Origin: Monodelphis domestica
Taxonomy: Eukaryota; Chordata; Mammalia; Didelphimorphia; Didelphidae
Direction of reading: 5' to 3'
Length of the DNA stretch: 64,000 nt
Assembly: GCF_027887165.1 (NCBI RefSeq)
Contig: NC_077228.1
Span: forward strand, 106,776,043-106,840,042
A program made the translations under genes and the position numbers. Under the pieces are notes generated by a model, which was given only the letters and a program-made list of their open reading frames with translations, ran no database searches and was not told the origin of the DNA. This document shows, one piece after another, positions 53,256 to 64,000 of this stretch (positions within the stretch are counted from its first letter, which is position 1; each line of letters begins with the position of its first letter).

Positions 53256-53694
53256 GTCCTTTTCTTTTCTTTTTTTTAAACTCTTACTTTCTGTCTTAGA
53301 ATTGATACCAAATAATGGTTCCAAGGTAGAAGAGTCATACAGACTAGGCCAGTGATGGCAAACCTTTTAGAGTTCAATTGCCCAAAATGCAACCCTCACA
53401 CTACATATGAGCACACCCCATGCCCAGCCTTACCCCAAACAGGGGAGGGAGGAAGTGCTCCCACTGGGTCACTAGTCAGAGGGGTGGGTGATGTGAGAAA
53501 TGCCCTCAAGCACATGTGGAGAGAGGGAAGGGAGCAGCCACCTCCAGAATGCTCTAGCACCAGCATGTCAGGACTAGGCAATGAAGATTAAGAGACTTGC
53601 CCAGGGTCACACAAGTAGGAAATGTCTGAGGCCATATTTGAACCTAGGACCACCCACTCTAAGCCTGACTCTATTCACTGAGCCACCTAGCTGA
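53256..53694 (-). mobile_element. WSINE1-like SINE, antisense, split by a hAT element
   Basis: Antisense SINE flanked by CCCAACTCCATGTAT at 53241-53255 and 53695-53709. Its tail part (53256-53349) and head part (53572-53694) are separated by a 222-base element with an 8-base duplication. Confidence 0.92.
53350..53571 (+). mobile_element. hAT-type nonautonomous DNA transposon
   Basis: The element starts CAGTGATGGCAAACC, a start typical of a hAT family in mammals, and ends ..CAGCATGTCAG. It is bounded by GACTAGGC at 53342-53349 and 53572-53579, the 8-base target duplication of hAT transposons. Its two ends share only a weak inverted repeat (CAGTGATG / CATGTCAG). It has no transposase; the 79-codon frame overlapping it is not coding. 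Confidence 0.82.
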
Positions 53695-53709
53695 CCCAAC
53701 TCCATGTAT

Positions 53710-53831
53710 TTTCACTATCTGTCCCTCATGCCTATAATTTTCTCCTTCCTAATCTCTACCAGCTCTCCTGGTTTTCTGCAGTTTTCAACTAAAATTTTAC
53801 CTTTTGAAGGAAGCTTTTCCTCTTTATTCTT
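53710..53831 (+). mobile_element. L2 LINE, part 2
   Basis: 'CTCATGCCTATAATTTTCTC', 'CAACTAAAATTTTACCTTTT' and 'GAAGGAAGCTTTTCCTCTTT' continue the L2 3' region up to the antisense L1. Confidence 0.8.
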
Positions 53832-55209
53832 TTTTTTTATTGGACACGTATTTATTTATTTATTTATTTAATAGTATTTTATTTGATCATTTCCATGCAT
53901 TTTTCATTAAAGACAAAGATCATTTTCTTTTCCTCCCTCCCACCCCCCGTGGCCGACACGTGATTCCACTGGGTATCACATGTGTTCTTGATTCGAACCC
54001 ATTGCCATGTTGTTAGTATTTGCATTAGAGTGTTTGTTTAGAGTCTCTCCTCTGTCATGTCCCCTCAGCCATTGTAGTCAGGCAGTTGCTTTTCCTCGGT
54101 GTTTCTACTCCCTCAGTTTGTCCTCTGCTTACGGATAGTGTTTTTTCTCCTTGATCCCTGCAGATTGTGCAGGGACACTACACTGCCACTAATGGAGAAG
54201 TCCATTACGTTCGATTATACCACAGTGTGTTTGTCTCTGTGTACAATGTTCTCCTGGTTCTGCTCCTCTCGCTCTGCATCACTTCCTGGAGGTCGTTCCA
54301 GTCTCCATGGAACTCCTCCACTTTATTATTCCTTTTTGCACAATAATATTCCATCACCAACATATACCACAATTTGCTCAGCCATTCCCCAATTGATGGG
54401 CATCCCCTCGTTTTCCAATTTTTGGCCACCACAAAGAACGCAGCTATGAATATTTTTGTACAAGTCTTTTTGTCCATTATCTCTTTGGGGTACAGACCCA
54501 GCAGTGCTATGGCTGGATCAAAGGGTAGACATTCTTTTATCGCCCTTTGAGCATAGTTCCAAATTGCCCTCCAGAATGGCTGGATCAGTTCACAACTCCA
54601 CCAGCAATGAATTAATGTCCCTACTTTGCCACATCCCCTCCAGCATTCATTACTTTCCATAACTGTCATGTTAGCCAATCTGCTAGGTGTGAGGTGATAC
54701 CTCAGAGTTGTTTTGATTTGCATCTCTCTGATTATAAGAGATGTGGAGCACTTCTTCATGTTCTTATTAATAGTTTTGATTTCTTTATCTGAAAACTGCC
54801 TATCCATGTCCCTTGCCCATTTATCAATTGGGGAATGGCTTGATTTTTTGTACAATTGATTTAGCTCTTTATAAATATGAGTAATTAAACCTTTGTCAGA
54901 GGTTTCTATGAAGATTTTTTCCCAATTTGTTGTTTTCCTTCTGATTTTAGTTACATTGGTTTTGTTTGTACAAAAGCCTTTTAATTTGATGTAGTCGAAA
55001 TTATTTATTTTACATTTTGTGATTCTTTCTATGTCTTGCTTGGTTTAAAGTCTTTCCCCTCCCAAAGGTCTGACATGTATACTATTCTGTGTTTACCCAA
55101 TTTACTTATGGTTTCCTTCTTTATGTTTAAGTCTTTCACCCATTTTGAATTTATCTTGGTGTAGGGTGTCAGGTGTTGATTAATTCCTAATCTCTCCCAC
55201 ACTGTCTTC
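53832..55209 (-). mobile_element. L1 3' end, 5'-truncated, antisense, in L2
   Basis: The minus strand carries a 216-codon open frame (54205-54855) with SPIDKWARDMDRQFS, LRYHLTPSRLANMTVMESN, WKTRGCPSIGEWLSKLWYM, the C-terminal end of L1 ORF2, then the 3' UTR and A tail (T run at 53830). Further 5' ORF2 sequence reaches 55209, where it is cut off. CTTTATTCTT is repeated at 53822-53831 and 55210-55219. This copy is less decayed than those at 2.6 and 44.3 kb. Confidence 0.92.
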
Positions 55210-55440
55210 CTTTATTCTTAATGTTTAGTGCCAATCCTCTAAGACTGCCTCCAATTTAACCTTCTATGTCTTGTTTGTACATATATATATATATATATAT
55301 TTCCATGTTGCCTTGCACATTAGAGTGTGAAGTCTTTGAGAACAGAGACTACTTTTGCCTTTCTCTGTATTCTCCATCTTTAGCACTGTGCTCACCGAGA
55401 GTAGGTGCTTGATAAATACTTTCTGAAATATTTGAACATA
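55210..55440 (+). mobile_element. L2 LINE, part 3 (3' end), with (AT)n
   Basis: 'TTAGAGTGTGAAGTCTTTGA', 'CTACTTTTGCCTTTCTCTGT' and 'GTAGGTGCTTGATAAATACT' complete the L2. An (AT)n array lies at 55276-55300. Confidence 0.8.
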
Positions 55441-56150
55441 GGTTATTTCTTTCTGTCTTCCATGTCAGCTTGGACTCCCTAAAACAAAAATGATAATGTG
55501 ATTTATTACTGTGTCACACTGGACAGAGAGTAGCAGTTCCCCTAAAAGTCCTTAATAAAGGATAATTCTGAATAATACACTCAATATATAGTCAGTTCAC
55601 TTCATAGGTATAAGAAATAAACATTCAAATAACAACAATAATTAAATGTTTGCTGACTTGATTTGACTTGCTAAGAGTTTGTATTAGACAGCTGAATTTT
55701 GAGCTGACTGGAGCAAATGTAAATCAAATCTTGGAAGATGGGGTTCTGATGGGAAGATAAGAATTGTTTCCATTCCATTGCCTCATGGACAATGATACCA
55801 TGAATGCAATCCTTTCCCTGCCACAAAGCCTATCATTCTGATACCTTAAGCCATGGGCCAGAAAACAAAATCCCATTCTTTGACACGTGGCATTTTCTCA
55901 TGCAACTGAAGGAAGCTTTGGTTGACCCAGGAGGGATGAAGAAAAAGAGGTGAATCTTTTTATTTCTCTTTACTACTCCTCTGCTTCTTTCTGAACCAGC
56001 ATTCCAAGGAGCTCACTATTGGCCATCCTTGAGTTAGTTCCTACTACTGGTCTAACTGAATCTATTAGTCTCATGGATATACCCAAGGCTTTTCTTCACT
56101 TTTCTTCTTAGTCTGAGCTTCAATTGGATATTGAGATGTGCTTTCTTTTA
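55440..56150. other. Intergenic, nothing recognised
   Basis: No exon or nameable repeat. Only short open frames. Confidence 0.4.
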
Positions 56151-56157
56151 TTTTGTT

Positions 56158-56312
56158 CTTTTGAATCCTTATCTTCTCTCTTGAAACCATTACTGTGTAT
56201 TGGTTCTAAGTCAGAAGAGTGGTAAGGGCTAGGCAATGGAGGTTAAGTGACTTGTCCAGGTTCACACAGCTAAGAAGTGTCTGTAGGCCTGGCTCTCAAT
56301 CCACATAGGACT
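56158..56312 (-). mobile_element. WSINE1-like SINE, antisense, with internal deletion
   Basis: 'TTGAATCCTTATCTTCTCTC', 'GGGCTAGGCAATGGAGGTTA', then GAAGTGTCTGTAGGCCTGGC, skipping the B-box block. The head is missing. Confidence 0.8.
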
Positions 56313-56993
56313 GATTCTAACATGGAAAGTAAGAGTTTGTTTGTTTTAATTCAGTATTAGGAAACCTACATTTTGGTGCCCCATTATTGAGCCTGATGGA
56401 TCCTGCTTACACAGATTATTTAAGGGTCCCAAAAACTGGGAGGGAGAGATAAGAAATAGCTTGGCATCAGGAGGACTAGAGACAAGCGATTTGCTAATCA
56501 ATGGCAAAGTTTGTTGATCACAACTTCTATTTTATAGAAAGACCGAAATAGGCTGAGGGATTAGGTAAGCCTTCCACATACATAATGAAAAGTAATGATT
56601 TACAAGTTCAGTACAATGGATTTGGTTTACCTCATCAAATCTAGACAGATAAGCTGAAAAATCAATATGCCAATATGTAACCATCTAACCCAGATTCCCA
56701 GAGAATGCTTGTATGAGTAGTTTTGGGAAGAACATTCGGTTATGATGGGAGGGGTAGAAAAGGAGGGGTTTGGAGCCTCCAGCTACATGTCTAACTTTAG
56801 CTGAGCTATGACCTCGGTTTTGCTGAGGGTCTATGTTCTACAGAATGTTGCTCCATGGAGTCTCGGGCTTTTTGCCATCTATACCCCATAATGTCAAGAT
56901 ACAGAAGTGTTTGTGGTCTTGGAGTCTTGTCCTTGACTAATTATATGCACTTAAAACACATCATAACCTGGCTCTAGCCTGTTTTCCACTATT

Positions 56994-57046
56994 TGAGAGA
57001 GAGACACACACACAGACAGAGACAGACAGACAGACAGACAGACAGT
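56994..57046. repeat. (GACA)n microsatellite
   Basis: GAGAGACACACACACAGACA followed by GACAGACA units. Confidence 0.92.
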
Positions 57047-57149
57047 TCTGACCACATCTGGGAGTTTTGTAGCCCCTTGGCTTTGCTTGAGTTTGACACC
57101 TGTGGTGTAAAGGATAGTTTGGAGAAAGAAGAGACCAAATGTCATCAGT

Positions 57150-59780
57150 GAAGAGGCACTAAATGCCAGCCCTAGAGTGGTGACAATGGAAGTGGAAGGG
57201 AGGAAATGGATGTGAAAGATATCACAAAGGTAGAAACTACAGCATTTGTTAACTGATTTAATGTAAGTTATGAGAGAAGGAAAAGCCAGAGATGATGATT
57301 AGATATCCAGACTCAGTAATTTAGCTGATTTTCTTCATCAAAAGACATACTGAAGTTAGGAAGAGAATGGGGTAGGTTTTAGGAGAAAGATAATGACTCG
57401 TGCTTTGGGTCTTGTCAGGTTTGAATCGTCAGTAGGACAAGATAGGTAGAGATGTCCAATACAGTTGGAAATCCCTGGTGTACTTTCATGTATTATTGTA
57501 TATTATAGTTATCTGTTTGTATCCATCATGTTATCCATTATCCATCATGAAAGTAGGAATTGTATCATCTAATTTTTATCCTCTTTCTGGTACCTAGGAC
57601 AGTGTCCTGCACAGAGCAGGTATTTAATCTTCCATGCACAGTGTGGCATTGTAAATAAAAAGCTGATCTTGTGATCAGGAAAACCTGAGTTCAAAACCCC
57701 ATAAGCTATAACTCATTTAGCCTCATTTAGCCTCAGTTTCTTTATCTGTAAAATGGAGATAATAATACCTAAAATTAAGTAATTAACATAGAACATTTTG
57801 CAAACCTTAAAGTGCTATGTAAATATCAGATAGTAAAATATGAGCTCCTTGAGTTTGGAATGCAGCCTGGAGAGAAATGAGACATGACTAACTTGGGTGC
57901 CCTCCTTAAAAAAAAAAATTCTGGGAAAAATCATACAATCAGAGGGAGAGATAACAAGGGTAGGGGATATTTCCAGGTTCCAATGTGTGAATTTAAGGGA
58001 TAGAGTGAACTTTCAAGAGTTAGGGATTTCAGTTGAGGGAGAGGTTTCTAGGGCATGGTTAATAAAATCCCAAATACAATGATATCATGTATCATGAATG
58101 ATAATCATGAAATGATATCATGTCATGGAAACTGAAAGAGGAGAGAGTATCAAGGAGAACAATGATTAAAAATGCCAAGGGATGCATAGAGGTAAAAGAA
58201 GATGAGGATTGAGAAAAGATCATTAGATTTGGCAATTAAGAGCTCACTGATAACATTGGAGAGAGTCTTTTCAGTTTATTGATGGAGCTGAAAGATTGTG
58301 GAGAGTTTAAAAGTTAGTGAGAAGAAAGGAAGCAGAGGCACCAATTGTAGGTAGCCTTTTCAAGTAATTTATCTACAAAAGGGAAGTGAAATAGACAATA
58401 ATAGCTAATGGGTATGGGTGGTTTTTTTTTTTTAAGGGAGGATTCAAATTGAAGGAAGTGAGGATTTTCTGAGGATAAAGAGATCATGGGATGTCATAAA
58501 GAGTAGAGAACTGGCTAGTAGACAAGGAGAGATTAAAGACTAGTGAGTAGCTGGAGACAGTGGGATGACATGGGGATAATTTGTGCATCTAGAGGGATTT
58601 GCCTTGACAAATAGAAGGGCCATCTCTTCATATGAGGTAAGGAGAAAGGAGGAGATAGTAGCAGAAGGCATTTGAATAAGAGATGAGGAAGTCTAGATGA
58701 ATTTCACTATTACTTTTTTATCTCTATAGCATAATCCTTCAGGATTCGGGTTGCTATAGCACTAAATAAGTTAGTTTAAGTAGAATTGTGATTTTTATTG
58801 CATTGGACTAGCAATTATATTGGCCAAGCGCAATTCCAAATTTGCAGATCATGTTTATTTGTATAATTCTTGTAGTTGTATTCATAAAGTTCCTGTGTAT
58901 CTTTTTGCAAATAGACTTCAAGTATTTTATGAAAAAAAAAAGAAGAGATGAGGAAGGAAAAAGAAAGAGATCTTTGAAAATGACCTCAATTTTTTCAGTG
59001 AAATATAAAATGAAGTTCTCAGCCAATAAAGTATGGTGAAGGAGAGTGACAGAAAGTCCAAGGATGGGTGAAAAAATTAGGAAAAGTTGCTATGGTGAAA
59101 CAGCTAATGAGTCAGTTGGAAAGATAGAAAAGAATTTGTGATAATGTAATATAAATTTGCAGTGGACTCATTCAACATGATTTCATGATTTTTAGCAGTC
59201 CACAAGTAAAATGAGCAGGAAATGGTGGGAATAATACAAAACTGAGACTTGATAGAGCAAGAGTGGTTATAGAATAAAAGGTAAAAAAAATTGGGAGAAG
59301 AGGATAGTGTAGAGTTGAATTAGTTTATCAAGGAATCTAGATAGGAGAAGGAAGAGAGTATAGCTGATGCACTAGTGATGACCTAAAAAAAAAAAAAAGA
59401 TTAAAGGGTGAAGAAATTGGAAGTCAAGTTGAGAAGAAATACTAGAGTTTGGGGTTTCAAGGAAGAGAAAGAGAGGTATAATGACAACAGATTATACTCA
59501 GGGCATTTCAGAATTCATGCTCATGAAATTGGAAACTTTGTGAAGGATGGCAAGATTGAGGGTATGATCAACTCTGTGTGTGGCTCTGGTGGGATGGAGA
59601 AGTAAGTCATGGAAAACTGAGAGTTTAGGTTGTTTGAGAGCATGTTAGTGTGCCTCCTAAAATTCCCTAGTATGAGTGCAAGAGTTGTGGAGGAGAAAAA
59701 ACTGGGAATTAAGCACTGAACATATAGATTCAGGAAGGTATCAGTCATAAGCAAAACAAAGTCCAGCTTCAAAGATATAC
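57150..59780 (-). repeat. Probable antisense L2 pieces, with a MIR-type SINE at 57640-57835
   Basis: Phrases such as 'GGAAGTGGAAGGGAGGAAAT', 'GATAATGACTCGTGCTTTGG', 'AGATTTGGCAATTAAGAGCT' and 'GGCAAGATTGAGGGTATGAT' follow, in order, what I recognise as the reverse of the L2 coding and upstream region. A sense MIR-type SINE ('GAAAACCTGAGTTCAAAACC', 'CCTCAGTTTCTTTATCTGTA') interrupts it. No intact frame remains. Confidence 0.5.
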
Positions 59781-59999
59781 TTTGAAATAAAGTTTAAAAT
59801 TTAAAAAAGAAAAGAAAGAACCTGTGATTAGCAGGAGTGAGAAAAAAAGAGAGCAGAAGCAGATTGCATCAAGCTTAAACCATAGAGCTGATCATATTCT
59901 TCATGGTCCCATAAACAAATGTAGATGAGCAGAAACATCAAGCACATTCTTTGGCAACTACAATTCAAGTTTTGAAAAATTATCTTTAATAAATGGCCA

Positions 60000-60540
60000 T
60001 ATTGAAGATAAGATTAAAAATTAGTCAAAGACTAACTTAATCAAAAAGAATTGTTGAGTCAAAGTACAAATCACAGGAAACAATACAAAATTTCATTGAA
60101 GAAAAGACAATGAGACAACACACCAAATTGGGGGGGGGGGGGTACAGCCAAAGCAGGCTATTGGGAAAATTATCTCTAAACATTTTCATGAACAAAAGAA
60201 GGAAATATCAAATTAATTGGGCATGTAATTTTTAAAAACATTGAAATAATTATACAAATTTTAAAATAAGAGATATTAATAAGTACTACCTATATTTATA
60301 AATGATATATTTAATAAATAAATATTATCAAAGAAGCAATAGCAACCTATTAAAAAAATCATACTAATATCATCTTGGATTTCTACCAAAACACAAGGAT
60401 GGTTCAATACTCAGAACACTATAAACATAATAGGCCATGTTAATAACAAGATGATTATACGTGTTGATGCCAAAAATGCTTTTAAATAAAATATACCTAT
60501 TTCTATTAAAAATATGAAAACATGTAAAAATAAATGGACC
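60000..60540 (+). mobile_element. Old L1 ORF2 fragment
   Basis: Scattered but ordered L1 words: 'AATTAATTGGGCATGTAATT', 'CACAAGGATGGTTCAATACT', 'GCCATGTTAATAACAAGATG', and VDAKNAFK in one frame. Large internal deletions. A 13-base G run at 60130 is an expansion in it. Confidence 0.65.
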
Positions 60541-60608
60541 TTTTTTAACCCTTCTATCTTAAAATCAATACTGTGTATTGGTTCCAAGGCAGAAGAATAG
60601 TTAGTGGT
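60541..60608 (-). mobile_element. WSINE1-like SINE tail, antisense
   Basis: 'TTTTTAACCCTTCTATCTTA' and 'TGGTTCCAAGGCAGAAGAAT' are only the 3' part of the SINE. It is cut by the LINE that begins here. Confidence 0.75.
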
Positions 60609-62860
60609 AGTCTCTCGGGGACTGAGAATGACTGTTGTCTTTGTGCAGTTTCATCTACGGTGTACCCTCATGTGGCTTTGGAGTCCAAAGGCTGAGGCGC
60701 AGAGTTTGTGGCACATGGGGCCTGGGACGCCAGTTGTTACAGGAGGTGCGGTTGTGGAATGGTGTCGGCGTTCATGCGCAGCGGCAAGACATCAACGTCG
60801 CTTCAAAGGTTGTGGTGGCATGGTGAATGTGGGTTCTCCAGCTGCTTCTGTCAGAGGCAGCGAGTTCTAGTTGCTTTGGTGTAATGCCAGCCCACTTCAA
60901 GTTGGACTTAAGCTGATCCTTGAATCTTTTCTTTGGTCGGCCTTGTTTCCTGAGTCCAGCTGACAGTTCACCATAGAATACCTGTGAGTCCATGTGGATG
61001 ACGTGTCCAGACCATCGTAGCTGGGCTTTGAGGACCATGACTTCGATGCTGGTGGAGTTGGCTCTGTCGAGGACTTCCTGGTTGGTGATTCGGTCCTGCC
61101 ATCGGATCTTCGTGATTGACCGGAGAGAGCGTTGGTGGAATTGCTCCAGCTGTTTCATGTGCTTCCGGTACAGTGTCCATGTCTCACAACCGTACAGGAG
61201 CGAGCTGAGGACCACTGCGTTGTACACTTTGAGCTTCGTCGCAGTGCTTACACCGCTGTGTTGGAGGACTTTGGAGCGCAGCCGCCCAAGTGCCTGGCTG
61301 GCCTTTTGGATCCTGGCATTGATCTCGTGGGCCAGGGACCCGTCGTTGGCGATGGTGCTGCCCAGGTACTTGAAAGTGTTGAGGTTAGAAAGCTGCGTGC
61401 TGTTGATAGTTATACACAGCTGGTTAGTTGGCCTCCCTGGTGCAGGTTGGAACAGCACCTCTGTTTTGCTAAGACTGATAGTCAGGCCAAACAGCTTTGT
61501 TGCGGTAGAGAACCTGTCCACAATGGCTTGGAGATTATTTTCTTGGTGGGCCATGAGAGCACAGTCATCTGCAAAGAGAGCTTCCAGGATGAGTCTCTCT
61601 GTTGTCTTTGTTTTTGCAGTCAGGTGGCGAAGGTCGAATAGTGAGCCATCCAGTCGGTATTTGATGTAGACGCCCAGGTCTAGATCCATCACAGCATGTC
61701 ATAATACCTGGGTGAAAAATAGGTTGAATAGTACTGGAGCAAGGACACAGCCTTGTTTCATGCCATTGGAGATGTTGAAGCAATCGGAAGTCTCTCCACC
61801 AGATAGAACTTCCCCTGTCATGTTGACATGAAAGAGCTGGATCAGTTTGACGAATTTTGCTGGGCAACCGAGCTTGCTGAGGATCACCCATAATGCGTCC
61901 CTGTTCACTGTGTCAAACGCCTTTGTGAGGTCTATGAAGACAATGTAGAGACTCAGGTTCTGCTCAAGGCATTTTTCCTGCATTTGCCTCACCGTGAAGA
62001 CTATGTCGATGGTGCTGTGATCAGGTCAGAAGCCACATTGTGATTCAGGCAGGTTCTGCTCTGAAACAGATGACAGGAGTCTGTTGAGCATAACATGGAC
62101 GAGGATCTTTCCAGCAGTGGAGAGTAGTGAGATGCCTCTGTAGTTGTCACAGGCTGCTCGTGCACCTTTGTTCTTGTACAAGGCTACAATGGAGGCATCT
62201 CTGAATTCTGGGGTCATGTCTTCCTCTTCCCATATGCTGGTCAGCACTATGTGGAATGCCTGGAGCGCCTTTCCATTTAAGGCCTTGTACACCTCGGTTG
62301 GGATCCCGTCTTTACCGGGTGCCTTGCCTGTACTCATTTGTTTAATGGCTTTTTGGACTTCCTCTATTGAAGGAGGAACATCAAGTTGTTCAATGGTCCG
62401 GTTTGGGGGGATCTGGTCAAGGGCGCTTTGGTCGACTGAAGAGGGTCGGTTGAGAAGCTGACTGAAGTGTTCTTTCCACCTGTTTCTGATGCCTTTTTTA
62501 TATCTTACGAGAGTGTCACCGTCAGAGGATAGCAAGGGAGTGGTGGTGGGTTTTAATGGCCCATAGACAGTCTTGAGGGCACTGAAAAATTGTTTGTAGT
62601 TTTTCGTATCAGCAAAACGCTGGATTTCTTCTGCCTTTTTTTCCCACCATCGGTCTTGCATCTTTCTGATCTCATGCTGCACCGTGGCTTGGAGAGACTT
62701 GAATCTGTCCTTTTTAGGAGCAAAGTTTGGATTATTTTGCCACTCCATAAAGGCTTTGTTCTTTTTGCTCAATAGGTCTTCAATAGCAGTGTTGTTCTCA
62801 TTGAACCAGTCCTGGTGGTTGCGTTGTTTTGGGCCTAGGACTGCCTTTGATGTTTCCTTC
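60609..62860 (-). mobile_element. RTE-like LINE: reverse transcriptase, C-terminal part and 3' UTR
   Basis: The minus strand holds one frame from the LTR junction at 62860 down to 60772, broken by only two in-frame TGA codons (62028-62026 and 61701-61699), each one transition from CGA. Landmarks in order: NHQDWFNENN, MSTGKAPGKDGIPTEVYK, DNYRGISLLSTAGKIL, FIDLTKAFDTVNR, GMKQGCVLAPVLFN, catalytic FADD (61575-61564), KYLGSTIANDGS, LLYGCETWTLYR, and LRWSGHVIHMDS. This is an APE-type non-LTR retrotransposon. I place it with the RTE-like group on overall resemblance, with less certainty on clade. The 3' UTR runs to about 60609 (TCTCTCGGGGACTGAG complement). Many CpGs remain. Confidence 0.88.
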
Positions 62861-63565
62861 TGCTGCCTCCCGGCCTGCGAGAGGCTGCAAGGGTGAGAAG
62901 ATAGAGATAGAGTAGAAGTTTTAGATCCCGCAAAGGGCGTGAACGAGCCGACTTTAGAGATGTAAATAATTGAGTCAGTAGACAATTATTATTTTTAAGA
63001 GCCACAGCTGCTCCGACCACTGGGCTATCCAGGCTAACCCACCCAATGGTCTCAATTTAACACTGCACTGGTCAGAGGTTAATGCTAGCTCAGATGGAAA
63101 GGAGATCAGAAACTAAAGGAGGTAGATAATGCTAGGTAGCATTAGGAGAAAGAGAGGAAGTAAAGCTGGCAGGCCTGGCCTAAAGACCAGGTCTTAGTGA
63201 GAAAGATAGAGAGGAGAGAGACAGGGGAGAAGATGCTCCTTAGCAAACCTATGGATGTCCTCCAAGTGGGCAGGATGGCTGCGGCTCGTTTATTTATAGT
63301 CTTGACAGCTCAATACATATTGAACAGTTATATGATACCTCAATACATATGGATGAGTTACCTGGGGTATTCCCATTGGATAATGCAACTTATGACAAGG
63401 TGAAGGTGGGGTTATTATCCCGGGGAGAGTGAGACAAAGGAAAGCAAGGTTTCGCGCCTAAACTTCAGCCACGCTGGCAATAAAATTTATTGCCATGCAC
63501 AGGATGGCCATGTGCTCACTCACAATCCTTGTCTCCTCATAATGCCTATGGGCTGGACTGCTACA
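62861..63565 (-). mobile_element. Solo LTR inserted in the LINE (5-base TSD)
   Basis: A 705-base block reads TGTAGCAGTCC at its 5' end and GGCAGCA at its 3' end on the minus strand. It is bounded by CCTTC (plus strand) at 62856-62860 and 63566-63570. A TATAAATAAA box is at 63298-63289 and another AATAAA at 63491-63486, both minus. Words AACGAGCCG and CGGCTCGTT occur downstream of the TATA box as a 9-base inverted pair. Near 63000-63045 a stretch resembles part of tRNA-Lys. Removing the block rejoins the LINE frame (..RDAVK / ETSKAVLG..). It has no viral genes. Confidence 0.88.
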
Positions 63566-64000
63566 CCTTCACTGCATCTCTGAACTGGTTCCATTTCTCG
63601 GTTGAGCTTCCAGTGAGTGGTCCCTTGGCAGACAGCTTGTTGACCAGGCAGGACTGGAATGTTTGCAAATAAGATGGATCTCTAAGACGACTCACGTTGT
63701 AAAATGCGCGAACTGTCTGGGCGCATTTTGGATGGCGAGGCGCAATGCACATTTGAAGAGTCGCTCTAACCAATTGGTGGTCTGTCCAGCATTCAGTTCC
63801 TCTCATGGCTCTGGTGATCTTTACATCCTGGATGTCTCGCCAGCGTACAATGATGTAGTCAATGAGGTGTCACTGTATTGATCGTGGGTGCATCCACGTT
63901 GTTTTATATTTGTTCGCCATTCTGAACACAGTGTTCGTGATGGTGAGTTCGAACTCTGAGCATTTGCTGAGTAGCAGTAGACCATTGTTGTTCATTTTAC
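63566..64000 (-). mobile_element. RTE-like LINE: end of endonuclease domain (runs off window)
   Basis: On the minus strand this is the C-terminal part of an AP-endonuclease domain: KTTWMHPRSIQ, then LIDYIIVRWRDIQDV, TRAMRGTECWTDHQLV. The TDH corresponds to the conserved SDH of this nuclease family. One in-frame TGA at 63872-63870 interrupts it, where the family has tryptophan or similar. The N-terminal endonuclease lies beyond position 64000. Confidence 0.85.

Noticed and set aside
60992..61669. 225-codon plus-strand open frame
   Set aside because: Complement of the LINE reverse-transcriptase frame; cysteine- and tryptophan-rich nonsense composition.

Overview
The window is nuclear DNA of a marsupial. 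The evidence is dense copies of two tRNA-derived marsupial SINE types, long L1 and L2 copies, an RTE-like LINE, LTR elements, and two genes whose mammalian order is known (ATP2B4 then LAX1, same strand). The commoner SINE resembles WSINE1, which suggests an Australian-type marsupial, but the species cannot be fixed from the sequence alone. There is no bacterial or organellar content, no tRNA or rRNA gene and no CRISPR array. Coding sequence is only about 2% of the window.

Layout. 1-1521: last intron of ATP2B4 (plasma-membrane calcium pump PMCA4). 1522-1843: its final coding exon, recognisable to the PDZ ligand ETSV but with a 1-base frameshift and a lost stop. 1847 to about 3730: probable 3' UTR carrying an antisense L1 end. 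3.7-21.9 kb: intergenic, with SINEs, MIR and L2 tails, a solo LTR inside a SINE, and simple repeats. 21957-34034: LAX1 in five exons, reassembled from splice sites and codon phases to about 410 residues; its introns hold an L2 with a nested LTR and SINEs. 34-39 kb: LAX1 3' flank with MIR, MAR1-like and L2 pieces. About 39.2-46.5 kb: a near full-length but dead L1, split by a SINE in ORF1 and a solo LTR in ORF2. 46.6-50 kb: LTR sequence on the minus strand. 53.0-55.4 kb: an L2 with a SINE (itself split by a hAT-type element) and an antisense L1. 57-59.8 kb: probable antisense L2. 60.6-64.0 kb: a CpG-rich, nearly intact minus-strand LINE of RTE-like type, split by a solo LTR and running off the window.

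The two genes do not form an operon-like unit. ATP2B4 exports calcium; LAX1 is a lymphocyte membrane adaptor that recruits Grb2 and related SH2 proteins to phosphotyrosines and dampens antigen-receptor signalling. They are neighbours by ancestral synteny.

The main points for a second look are the broken ATP2B4 tail, the seven Y-x-N motifs of LAX1, the competing donor site in LAX1 exon 3, several nested insertions with exact target-site duplications, and the young RTE-like LINE. I did not find a clearly new molecular system.
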